Origin: Pseudobutyrivibrio ruminis CF1b
GTDB lineage: Bacteria; Bacillota; Clostridia; Lachnospirales; Lachnospiraceae
NCBI RefSeq assembly: GCF_000424005.1
Contig: NZ_AUJB01000008.1
Location: forward strand, 372,001 to 436,000
Direction: 5' to 3'
DNA: 64,000 bases
Part shown: positions 45,901-52,925 of the stretch, in pieces
Numbering within the stretch: the first letter of the stretch is position 1
How the letters are laid out: every line of letters starts with the position of its first letter
The notes under the pieces: generated by a model
Database searches by the model: none
Told to the model about the DNA's origin: nothing
The model's input: only the letters and a program-made list of their open reading frames with translations
Position numbers and translations under genes: made by a program

Positions 45901-47158
45901 TGCAGTTACATACTCTGGTGTTCAGAGAACAAACTTCCTTTCAATCTTCCCACTTGGAATGAATAATGAGAACTACTACGTTCCTAACTACTTCACAGAT
46001 GATGCTAAGTACATTGCTGATAGAAATGCAATCAGCTCAGAGAATGGCACATACCTTGGTTCTCAGTACTACACATTAATCAGAAATGCTAGCAGAGTTG
46101 TTCTTACAATTAAGGATAAAGAGACTGGCGAGAAGTACTTTGAGAAGGTTTCAAAGGGCGAGAATTTCGCTGAGTTCTATTATGCAAGCAAGGGTAGATG
46201 GATGGAAACTCTTGCAGCGCAGGAACTTAACTGGGCTGGTACAGATGCTGAAGGCAACCCACTTCCAGATGGAACACAGGTTGATATTACACTTCAGGCA
46301 ATTCCTGCATACTATGATGATGTTGAGGATGTAACAACACTTACAGCTCCAGGCATGTACCTTACAACTCCAATGACAATTGATAACACAGCTCCAGCTG
46401 TTGTAGATGCTGTTAAGGGTGAGGATGGCAAGTATGACCTTACATTATATGATAATCGTTATACTGCTTCTGTACTTGTAATTGGTAGCGATAAGGAAAC
46501 AATCATCGGCAAGTATGCAGTAAATCAGGAGACACCAGATGAGGATATTACAATCTCTATCGATGCTCCAGAAGATGTATTCTATGTAGACGTTATTGAC
46601 TACGCTATGAATAAGTCAGTATATCGTTTCAACAATACTGGTCACGCTGATACAAAGTATGTTTCAGAGCTTACAGTAGATAAGGATGAAGTTGAGCTTC
46701 AGGTAGGCGAGAAGGCACAGGTTACAGCTACTGTTGGTCCTAAGTGGTTAGCAGAGGGCTACAATCGTGTTGTTTGGATTAGTGATGACAGCCGCGTTGC
46801 TTCTGTTTCTCAGTCAGGTGTAATCACAGCTAAGAAGGCTGGAGAGACAACACTTACAGTTTATACTGTAGCTACAGATAAGAGAGGTAAGCACCTTACA
46901 GCTGAAGTAAAGGTAAAGGTTGTTGATTCAAAGGATGAAGATGCTGAGGACACAAAGGCTTCTGAAGATGAGAAGAAGGCTGATGATGTTAAGGCAGAAG
47001 AGAAGGTAGATTCTAAGAAGTCAGAGTCAGATGATGATGAGACAAAGGAAGAAGCTACAGAAGAGACTACAGATGATGCTACAGAAGAAGAGACAGAGGA
47101 ATCAGAAGAGGATTCTGAAGTAGTAGAGGACCAGTTAGGAGGAGAGAATGATGAATAA
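42905..47158 (+). CDS. Large secreted subtilisin-family (S8) protease with internal dockerin-like module
   Basis: 1,417 residues. Signal peptide (1 to ~29, LAS-PV), acidic Glu/Ala region (~32-115), propeptide (~118-215, VIIVMEGDSV ... GVAAVYV), S8 catalytic domain (~228-745) with Asp251 (VIDTGLD), His342 (DHGTHVAG) and Ser692 (SGTSMAAPS), and a protease-associated insert (~495-630), the lactocepin/C5a-peptidase layout. Fn3-like sequence follows, interrupted by two dockerin-type calcium loops, DLNDDGKVNAKD (856-867) and DFNKDGVVNTKD (892-903). Further: more beta-sandwich sequence, a BIG2 domain (~1252-1340) and a long acidic tail without LPXTG or membrane helix. The next gene overlaps it by 11 bases and encodes a cohesin-like protein. 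AGGGAGG precedes the ATG. Confidence 0.93.
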   Translation: MRRNWIPKKVLSVILAAAMTMSPALTALASPVDESAEVAVEAAASEEAVEAASEESDEAEDVEASEEETAEVEETSDAEEPLFEEVDPQEEGLVDPKEAIAGEEVEAPVEAQDPEEQTRVIIVMEGDSVLDKGFDTADLADNKAAMKAADKIEAQQENEVKKIEREALDGEALEVNYNFSILTNAISADVAFKDIEEIEKVDGVAAVYVAAQHDPQVEAEPNTITSGDMVGSYNTWTAGYTGAGTRIAVIDTGLDIDHPSFDGGAFDAHLKETAEAASKTVADYDLLDKEEIDNVLPNLNAFKRDADITADTLYNNEKVAFAFNYVDSNLDITHDNDDEGDHGTHVAGISLANTYVPSATSATGYDKQAAGVVGIAPDAQLIVMKVFGTNGGAYTDDYMAAIEDAILLKADAVNLSLGSSAAGESSDVEGYINDIFKKLEGTSTVVSISAGNSGRWSDSSQYGVNLSKDVNLDTVGSPGSYFNALTVASAVNSGLTSFYFATTDDKHVFFADGSDSLAPHFYELDTTADQSGVEYPFVYFDGIGEASDYEGVDVKDKVVLVSRGSITFAQKHMNAAAAGAKACVIYNNQPGTISMTMQGSDATIPVCSITQADGQAVAATGKQVAEGVYEGTIKVTSLPETVRDVADGYTMSDFSSVGVPGTLDLKPEITAPGGNIFSTRDNGSYGLMSGTSMAAPSIAGQSALVQQYIRENDLAELNGVSVRTLAQSLLMSTASPLYEGNDRENGLEYSPRAQGAGLANVQDAVSSPSYILVGDKEGNDGKVKAVLGDDPSKTGSYSFDFDIYNMEVEPQYYVLDSTVLTEELYDKQGTTYFSGTSHKLNPAVTLTADDTKLVYDLNDDGKVNAKDRKVLLQVVNGTKSVAIVESNEEYFDFNKDGVVNTKDVYTFAKAIKGNADVNLGLEVVEVKDSTKISVNINLSEEDRQYLAGFENGMYVDGFIYVNGTVDLSVPFLAFYGSWADSPMYEDFDFMEYWHNEDYDAVTYSGVQRTNFLSIFPLGMNNENYYVPNYFTDDAKYIADRNAISSENGTYLGSQYYTLIRNASRVVLTIKDKETGEKYFEKVSKGENFAEFYYASKGRWMETLAAQELNWAGTDAEGNPLPDGTQVDITLQAIPAYYDDVEDVTTLTAPGMYLTTPMTIDNTAPAVVDAVKGEDGKYDLTLYDNRYTASVLVIGSDKETIIGKYAVNQETPDEDITISIDAPEDVFYVDVIDYAMNKSVYRFNNTGHADTKYVSELTVDKDEVELQVGEKAQVTATVGPKWLAEGYNRVVWISDDSRVASVSQSGVITAKKAGETTLTVYTVATDKRGKHLTAEVKVKVVDSKDEDAEDTKASEDEKKADDVKAEEKVDSKKSESDDDETKEEATEETTDDATEEETEESEEDSEVVEDQLGGENDE

Positions 47159-47951
47159 GAATTTAAGAAGAGCAGTCGTTCTCGGTATGGCAGCAATTAC
47201 ATTACTTACTGGAATACCTGCTACACCAGTTTTAGCTGCAGAGAAGGCACCTGTTCATACATTAGTGCAGTCTACAGGTAAGGGCGACAGCCAGAAAGTT
47301 ACTGTAAAGGTAACTTTAGATAAGACAACTGTTACAGATGGTAGAGTTGCTGTTGAATATGATCCAGCTGTTCTTGAGCTTAAGAGCGATTCAGAGGGAA
47401 TCAAATTCGCTGATGCAGATGTTAACAAAGCATTTGAGGATGGAGCTTCAAAGGGAGTTGCATATGCCTTCGTTGGTGATGCTCCAAAGTCTGTTAAGGG
47501 AACTCTTATGACTGTACAGTTTACAGTTAAGAAGGGACTTCAGTCTCAGAAGACAACAATTGGAACAAAGGTTTATGGCATTAATAATGAAGAGGCAGCA
47601 GTTGTTGAAGAGACAGTTTTAGAGGATGTAGTAGAGGTTGGAAGACCGAAGCTTAAGAAGCCTTCAATCAGTGGAATAGATCAGACACTTCTTGGCGTTC
47701 TAGTAAGGTGGAATAAGGATGCTAACGCTGATGGATATGTTGTATATCGCAGCACATCAAAGAATGGTAAGTACACAAAGCTTGCTACTGTAAGTGGTGT
47801 TAACGGTTATTGGAATCTTTCAGTAGAAAATAACAAGACATACTACTACAAGGTGGTTTCATACCAGGGAAGTGGCAAAGACAGAGTATATTCAGAGGAG
47901 TCTGCACCTGTTTCAATTAAGGTAAAGAAGTTCTTCGGATTATTCGGCTAA
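47148..47951 (+). CDS. Secreted cohesin-like plus Fn3 protein
   Basis: 267 residues: signal peptide (1 to ~30, PVLA-AE), a ~130-residue domain (~36-166) with the cohesin pattern VTVKVTLDKTTV, VAVEYDPAVLELKS and GTLMTVQFTVKKG, then an Fn3 domain (~172-258; VRWNKDANADGYVVYRS ... YYYKVVSY). No anchor or enzyme motif. It overlaps the subtilase gene by 11 bases with AGGAGG inside that gene, so the two are translationally coupled. The natural reading is that this protein binds the dockerin-like module of the protease. Cohesin assignment rests on motif pattern, and other members of that beta-sandwich superfamily are possible. Confidence 0.75.
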   Translation: MMNKNLRRAVVLGMAAITLLTGIPATPVLAAEKAPVHTLVQSTGKGDSQKVTVKVTLDKTTVTDGRVAVEYDPAVLELKSDSEGIKFADADVNKAFEDGASKGVAYAFVGDAPKSVKGTLMTVQFTVKKGLQSQKTTIGTKVYGINNEEAAVVEETVLEDVVEVGRPKLKKPSISGIDQTLLGVLVRWNKDANADGYVVYRSTSKNGKYTKLATVSGVNGYWNLSVENNKTYYYKVVSYQGSGKDRVYSEESAPVSIKVKKFFGLFG

Positions 47952-47961
47952 GTAAAAAATG

Positions 47962-47993
47962 CGGCTGGGACATTTAAGTCCCAGCCGTTTTTT
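47962..47993 (+). terminator. Terminator after the protease-cohesin pair
   Basis: Perfect arms cggctgggac (47962-47971) and gtcccagccg (47978-47987), then TTTTTT. Confidence 0.9.
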
Positions 47994-48002
47994 ATTGTTT
48001 TT

Positions 48003-48386
48003 TTATTTATGTCCTGTAGCTTTTTGCATAAATTTTTCGTTATTGATAATGAAGCGCTCGTGGGTACCCATTCCCACCATTCCGTTCTCGTCGGAGCAAA
48101 CTACTTCGAATGTAATCTTGCGTCCATCAATATTGATGAGAGTTGCTTCGCACATGACTGTGGAGCCAATAGCGCTTGGTGCCATGTGACTTACATCAAC
48201 CTTTGTACCTACGGTGCCCAGGCCTTCCTCAAGCTCTGGCTGTACCATTTTCCAACATGTTTCCTCCATAAGAGAAATCATGGCTGGTGTTGCAAAAACC
48301 TCCAGAGCTCCACTTGTAAAAGCTTTGGCAGTGTTGTCCAGAGTGACGACTGTTTCTGCATTTCCCTTCATTCCGATTTCTAACAT
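48003..48386 (-). CDS. Hotdog-fold thioesterase, FlK-like
   Basis: 127-residue single hotdog domain similar to the fluoroacetyl-CoA thioesterase (FlK) family: FTSGALEVFATPAMISLMEETC near the start, then VGTKVDVSHMAPSAIGSTVMCEATL, and GTHERFIIN near the end. The family hydrolyses acyl-CoA esters; without fluoroacetate metabolism in view the substrate is probably a small housekeeping or toxic acyl-CoA. GGAAGGAG precedes the ATG, and TATAAT on the minus strand (48424-48429) is a likely -10 box. Confidence 0.85.
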   Translation of the reverse strand: MLEIGMKGNAETVVTLDNTAKAFTSGALEVFATPAMISLMEETCWKMVQPELEEGLGTVGTKVDVSHMAPSAIGSTVMCEATLINIDGRKITFEVVCSDENGMVGMGTHERFIINNEKFMQKATGHK

Positions 48387-48489
48387 ATTTAGATGCTCCT
48401 TCCTCTAAAAAGTTCATAGAAATATTATACTCTTTTTATGAATAAAGTGGTAAAATTATTCTAAACTCTAGACAGAAAGGGGAATAAGC

Positions 48490-48861
48490 ATGATTAGCGA
48501 AGAAAATATTATCGACTTATCTGATTTTGCAGAACGTGATATTAAAGAAGAGTTTACACGGCTGAAGGACAGTATCTCTGTGCTTGAAAAGCTTATTGAT
48601 TCCAAAGATCTAGAACAGCCTGGTGAGAACAACGGAAATATCGCTAAGCAATTAAAGAGCTCAATTCGTGAGAACATTGAAGAGGTAACTCTGCCTTTAG
48701 AGCAGAAATGCGATGTTCTTGAGACTAAGCTAAACGGAATACAGGAAACACTTAATCAGGTAAAGCTCAGACAGGAGACCAGAGAAAAGTTACTGATTCT
48801 TAACTCAATCGGTCTGGGTATTATTCTTGTGATTTATATCTTGAATTATATTGGTATATAA
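48490..48861 (+). CDS. Small coiled-coil protein with C-terminal membrane helix
   Basis: 123 residues: a charged helical region with heptad character (~20-100) and one hydrophobic helix at the C-terminus (~101-121). No recognised family or catalytic motif. aaagggg lies upstream of the ATG. It is a single-gene unit with its own terminator. The layout suggests a cytoplasmic coiled coil tethered to the membrane. Confidence 0.7.
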   Translation: MISEENIIDLSDFAERDIKEEFTRLKDSISVLEKLIDSKDLEQPGENNGNIAKQLKSSIRENIEEVTLPLEQKCDVLETKLNGIQETLNQVKLRQETREKLLILNSIGLGIILVIYILNYIGI

Positions 48862-48875
48862 TCCTTGATTTATTG

Positions 48876-48906
48876 AGAATCCCGCGATTGTGGGATTCTT
48901 TTTTTT
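48876..48906 (+). terminator. Terminator after the coiled-coil gene
   Basis: Arms agaatcccgc (48876-48885) and gtgggattct (48890-48899) with one wobble, then a T-run. Confidence 0.85.
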
Positions 48907-48958
48907 ATGGTATAATCAAGCACCGTGGGTTTGACTTATTTTAAGTTAATTTTATAAA
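48888..48958 (+). promoter_or_regulatory. Two overlapping promoter candidates for argS operon
   Basis: Option 1: TTGACT (48931-48936) with TATAAA (48953-48958), spacing 16. Option 2: TTGTGG (48888-48893) with TATAAT (48911-48916), spacing 17, whose -35 box lies in the terminator stem. Both are downstream of the previous stop and upstream of argS. Confidence 0.55.
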
Positions 48959-48981
48959 TAGATTTTATATGGAGGATAAGA

Positions 48982-50742
48982 ATGAAAGCAATTCTTCAGC
49001 AGATTAAGGAAGAAGTTGTAGCTGGTTTTACAGCCTGTGGCTATGACGAAAAATACGGAATGGTTTCTCTTTCAAACCGTCCAGACCTTTGCCAGTTCCA
49101 GTGTAATGGAGCTCTTGCAGCTGCAAAGGAATACAAGAAGGCTCCTATCGCCATCGCAGGCGAGGTAGCAGAGAAGCTTGCTGCAAACAGCATGTTTTCA
49201 AAGTGTGAGGCTTGCCCTCCTGGTTTCATTAACATGAATCTTTCAGACGAATTCATCGCTGAGTTCGTTTCAAATATGGCTAATGATACAGAACGTTTTG
49301 GTGTAGACAAAGTTTCTTCACCAAAGAAGGTTATGATAGATTACGGCGGACCAAATGTTGCAAAGCCACTTCACGTTGGTCATCTTCGTTCAGCTATCAT
49401 TGGTGAGTCTATTAAGCGTACAGCACGTTTCATGGGCGATGAAGTAATCGGTGATGTTCATCTTGGAGACTGGGGTCTTCAGATGGGTCTTATCATCACA
49501 GAGCTTAAGCTTCGCAAGCCAGAGCTTGTTTACTTTGATGAGAATTACGATGGAGAATATCCTTCAGAGCCTCCATTTTCTATTACAGAGCTGGAGGAGA
49601 TTTATCCATGTGCATCAGGAAAATCAAAAGAGGATCCTGCATATAAGGAAGCAGCCATGACAGCTACATTCGAGCTTCAGCACGGACGTAAGGGCTATCA
49701 GGCACTTCTTACACACATTCTTAATGTTTCAGTTACTGACCTTAAGAGAAACTATGAGAAGCTTGATGTAGATTTCGATCTTTGGAAGGGTGAGTCAGAT
49801 GCGCAGCCTTACATCCCTGATATGGTTCAGAAGATGAAGGACGACGGATTTGCTTACATTTCAGAGGGCGCTCTTGTAGTAGATGTTAAGGAAGAGACAG
49901 ATACAAAAGAGGTTCCACCATGTATGATTCTTAAGTCAGATGGTGCATCTCTTTACAATACAACAGACCTTGCAACACTTGTATGGCGTATGAAGGATTA
50001 CAATCCAGATTCAATCATCTACGTTGTAGATAAGCGTCAGGAGCTTTACTTTACACAGGTATTCCGCTGTGCAAAGAAGACTGGCATTGTTCCAGCAGAT
50101 AAGAATCTTTATTTTGTGGGATTTGGTACTATGAATGGCAAGGACGGCAAGCCATTTAAGACACGTCAGGGTGGCGTTATGCGTCTTGAGTATCTTCTTC
50201 AGGAAGTAGAGGAGAAGATGCTTGAGAAAATTCGAGAGAATGGTACTATGAATGAGGAAGAGGCAGAAAAGACTGCACAGATTGTTGGTCTTTCAGCTGT
50301 TAAGTATGGTGACCTTTCAAATCAGGCATCAAAGGATTATATCTTTGATATCGATCGTTTCACTTCAGCAGAAGGAAACACAGGCCCATATATTCTTTAC
50401 ACAATCGTACGTTGTAAATCAATCCTTACAAAAGCAGGAGTTAGCTCATTTGATGGAGCAATCTTACCTGCACATTCTGAGTCTGAGCGTGCACTTCAGC
50501 TTGAGCTTACTAAGTTCATGGCTGCTCTTTCATCAGCTTATGAGGAGATGGCACCACACAAGATTTGCGCTTATATCTACGATTTAGCAAATGCATTCAA
50601 CAGATTTTATCATGACACAAAGATTTTGGCTGAGGAGGATGAGACAGTTAAGGCCAGCTACCTGAAGCTTTTATGGCTTACAAGGGGCGTTCTTGAAAAG
50701 GCCATTGACCTTCTCGGTTTCAATGCACCGGAGCGTATGTAA
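48982..50742 (+). CDS. argS: Arginyl-tRNA synthetase
   Basis: 586-residue class I synthetase charging tRNA-Arg. N-terminal additional domain (~1-110), catalytic Rossmann fold with the HIGH-type motif HVGHLRSA (~134) preceded by GPNVAKPL, and the C-terminal DALR anticodon-binding domain (from ~465, NTGPYILYTIVR). First gene of a four-gene run, followed with no gap by the rRNA methyltransferase. Confidence 0.97.
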   Translation: MKAILQQIKEEVVAGFTACGYDEKYGMVSLSNRPDLCQFQCNGALAAAKEYKKAPIAIAGEVAEKLAANSMFSKCEACPPGFINMNLSDEFIAEFVSNMANDTERFGVDKVSSPKKVMIDYGGPNVAKPLHVGHLRSAIIGESIKRTARFMGDEVIGDVHLGDWGLQMGLIITELKLRKPELVYFDENYDGEYPSEPPFSITELEEIYPCASGKSKEDPAYKEAAMTATFELQHGRKGYQALLTHILNVSVTDLKRNYEKLDVDFDLWKGESDAQPYIPDMVQKMKDDGFAYISEGALVVDVKEETDTKEVPPCMILKSDGASLYNTTDLATLVWRMKDYNPDSIIYVVDKRQELYFTQVFRCAKKTGIVPADKNLYFVGFGTMNGKDGKPFKTRQGGVMRLEYLLQEVEEKMLEKIRENGTMNEEEAEKTAQIVGLSAVKYGDLSNQASKDYIFDIDRFTSAEGNTGPYILYTIVRCKSILTKAGVSSFDGAILPAHSESERALQLELTKFMAALSSAYEEMAPHKICAYIYDLANAFNRFYHDTKILAEEDETVKASYLKLLWLTRGVLEKAIDLLGFNAPERM

Positions 50743-52062
50743 ATGGATACATCTTTTTTACCAATTGATTTTGTTAATCGCATGGAGCAGGACTTAGGTC
50801 CTGACTTCCATGCGTTTTTGCGTTCTTATGAGGAAAATAAGATATCTGCACTTAGATTTAATCCTGTAAAAGCAGATGATTCTGCAGTGGAAGCTATGTC
50901 TTCAATGCTTACAGGAAAGGTGGAGTGGAGCCAGAATGGCTACTACTATGATGACGACTCCAGACCGGGGCTTCATCCTTACCATGCTGCAGGTGTATAT
51001 TATATTCAGGATGCATCAGCACAGCTTCCTGTAGAGATGTTATCGCCTGTTCCAGGGGACATCTGTCTTGATTTGTGTGCTGCTCCTGGAGGAAAGTCTA
51101 CCCAGATTGCAGGATATTTAAATGGCGAAGGAATATTGATTTCCAATGAGCCTATGAAAAATCGTGCAAAAATTCTATCTGAAAATGTGGAAAGACTTGG
51201 CATTAGAAATTGCATTGTCACATCAGAATATCCAGATAAGCTTGCAGAAACATTTCCTGAATATTTTGATAAGATAATGGTAGATGCACCATGCTCGGGC
51301 GAGGGCATGTTTAGAAAGAATCATGATGCCTGTGCTGAATGGTCTTTAGATTCTGTTCAGATGTGTGCTGACAGACAGGCAGAGATTTTAGACAGAGCCT
51401 ATGAGATGCTTATTCCTGGTGGAAGAATGTGTTATAGCACATGTACTTTTGCCAGATTAGAAGATGAGGAAGCAGTGGCTGCTTTTATCAGTCGTCATCC
51501 GGATATGACTCTTATTGAGGAAAGGCGTTTGTGGCCTCATGAGGTTAAGGGAGAGGGGCATTACGCAGCTCTCCTGGAAAAATCAGATGCTCAGTCCCGC
51601 AGAGAAGAATGTGCTGAGGATAGAGCCATATACGACTTAAAAAAAATAAATAATAAAATACTAAATGATTATTTAGTATTCGCTAAAGATACACTGGAGG
51701 GAAGCTTAAACAGCAATTTGTTATTACTTGGAGATTTGCTTTACAGTCTTCCAAACAACTGTCCAGATTTTAGCGGACTTCATGTACTTAGAGGAGGACT
51801 TTTCCTTGGTACTTTGAAGAAAAACAGATTTGAACCTAGCCATGCATTGGCATTGGCACTTACCAGAGATGAAGTGAAAAACAGCTATAACTTATCGGCT
51901 GATAGTCAGGATATTCAGAATTACCTTAGAGGGCAGTCAGTGATGGCTGATGTGTCTGATGGGTGGACACTTATCTCTGTAGATGGATATTCTGTAGGAT
52001 GGGGTAAGGCTGTTAAGGGTCAGATAAAAAATCATTATCCGAAGGGGTTACGTTTATTATGA
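50743..52062 (+). CDS. RsmF/RsmB-type rRNA cytosine-C5 methyltransferase
   Basis: 439 residues. N-terminal region and SAM-dependent methyltransferase fold with DLCAAPGGKST (SAM binding), DAPCSGEGMFRK (Pro-Cys motif) and YSTCTFARLEDE (catalytic Thr-Cys). The C-terminal ~130 residues form a PUA/RsmF-like RNA-binding domain (LPNNCPDFSGLHVLRGG ... HALALAL). Methylates C5 of a cytosine in 16S rRNA; the exact position cannot be told. Starts at the base after the argS stop and overlaps the next gene by 4 bases. Confidence 0.92.
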   Translation: MDTSFLPIDFVNRMEQDLGPDFHAFLRSYEENKISALRFNPVKADDSAVEAMSSMLTGKVEWSQNGYYYDDDSRPGLHPYHAAGVYYIQDASAQLPVEMLSPVPGDICLDLCAAPGGKSTQIAGYLNGEGILISNEPMKNRAKILSENVERLGIRNCIVTSEYPDKLAETFPEYFDKIMVDAPCSGEGMFRKNHDACAEWSLDSVQMCADRQAEILDRAYEMLIPGGRMCYSTCTFARLEDEEAVAAFISRHPDMTLIEERRLWPHEVKGEGHYAALLEKSDAQSRREECAEDRAIYDLKKINNKILNDYLVFAKDTLEGSLNSNLLLLGDLLYSLPNNCPDFSGLHVLRGGLFLGTLKKNRFEPSHALALALTRDEVKNSYNLSADSQDIQNYLRGQSVMADVSDGWTLISVDGYSVGWGKAVKGQIKNHYPKGLRLL

Positions 52063-52925
52063 TTCATAAAATTTACATGCACAAACAGGATATTTACGAA
52101 TATATCATGTTTACAATAGCATCCGCTGTTATGGTTATTGGAATCTATTTCTTTAAATTCCCTAACCACTTTTCATTCGGCGGTGTCAGTGGTATTTCTA
52201 TCGTACTTGCTGAGCTTTTACCTAGAACACCGGGAAATATCAACTTAATCATTAATATGATTCTGCTTGTAATCGGATTCCTTGTATTTGGAAAGAAATT
52301 TGGGTTAAAGACTACATATATTACTTTGCTTGTTTCCTTTGGACCTAGAATTTTGGAGATGGTTTGTCCTATGGATGGCCCTCTCACAAACCAGCCAGTC
52401 CTGGAGCTTTTATTTGCTGTAGGACTTCCAGCTTTTTCATCTGCAATATTCTTCAACCTTGGTGCATCCTCAGGTGGAACAGATATTGTGGCTATGATTT
52501 TAAAGAAATATACAAAGGTAGATATTGGTACAGCACTTTTGATGTCTGATATTTTCATCGTTGCATGTGCCTGCCTTGTATTTAATGTACAGACAGGTCT
52601 CTTTTCACTGGTTGGCCTTTTGGCTAAGTCTCTTGTAGTGGATGAGACCATTGAAAATATTAATCTTGCAAAGTATTTTACTATAATTTGCAGTGACCCA
52701 GAGCCTATAGTCAATTTCATTATGAATGACTTGGGAAAGGGTGCTACTGTTTACAAGGCAGAGGGAGCCTATGGTCATCAGGAGAAGACAGTAATTCTTA
52801 CAATTCTTAAGAGACAGCAGGCAGTTGAGCTGAAGAATTTTATCAGAAGAAACCAGCCTTCTGCATTTATAGCAATTACCAATTCCAGCGAAATTATTGG
52901 TAAAGGATTTAGAGGTTATAATTAA
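52059..52925 (+). CDS. YitT-family membrane protein
   Basis: 288 residues: five or so N-terminal membrane helices (~15-200; GGVSGISIVLAELLP and FNLGASSGGTDIVAMIL) and a C-terminal soluble DUF2179 domain (~220-285; ATVYKAEGAYGHQEKTVI, ending GFRGYN). YitT proteins are widespread in Firmicutes and of uncertain transport function. Overlaps the previous gene by ATGA and the next by one base (TAATG), so translation is coupled. Confidence 0.9.
   Translation: MIHKIYMHKQDIYEYIMFTIASAVMVIGIYFFKFPNHFSFGGVSGISIVLAELLPRTPGNINLIINMILLVIGFLVFGKKFGLKTTYITLLVSFGPRILEMVCPMDGPLTNQPVLELLFAVGLPAFSSAIFFNLGASSGGTDIVAMILKKYTKVDIGTALLMSDIFIVACACLVFNVQTGLFSLVGLLAKSLVVDETIENINLAKYFTIICSDPEPIVNFIMNDLGKGATVYKAEGAYGHQEKTVILTILKRQQAVELKNFIRRNQPSAFIAITNSSEIIGKGFRGYN

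Noticed and set aside
42415-47196. Minus-strand frames at 42415-42687 and 46861-47196
   Set aside because: Ser/Val-rich shadows of acidic repeats in the tail-anchored protein and subtilase genes.
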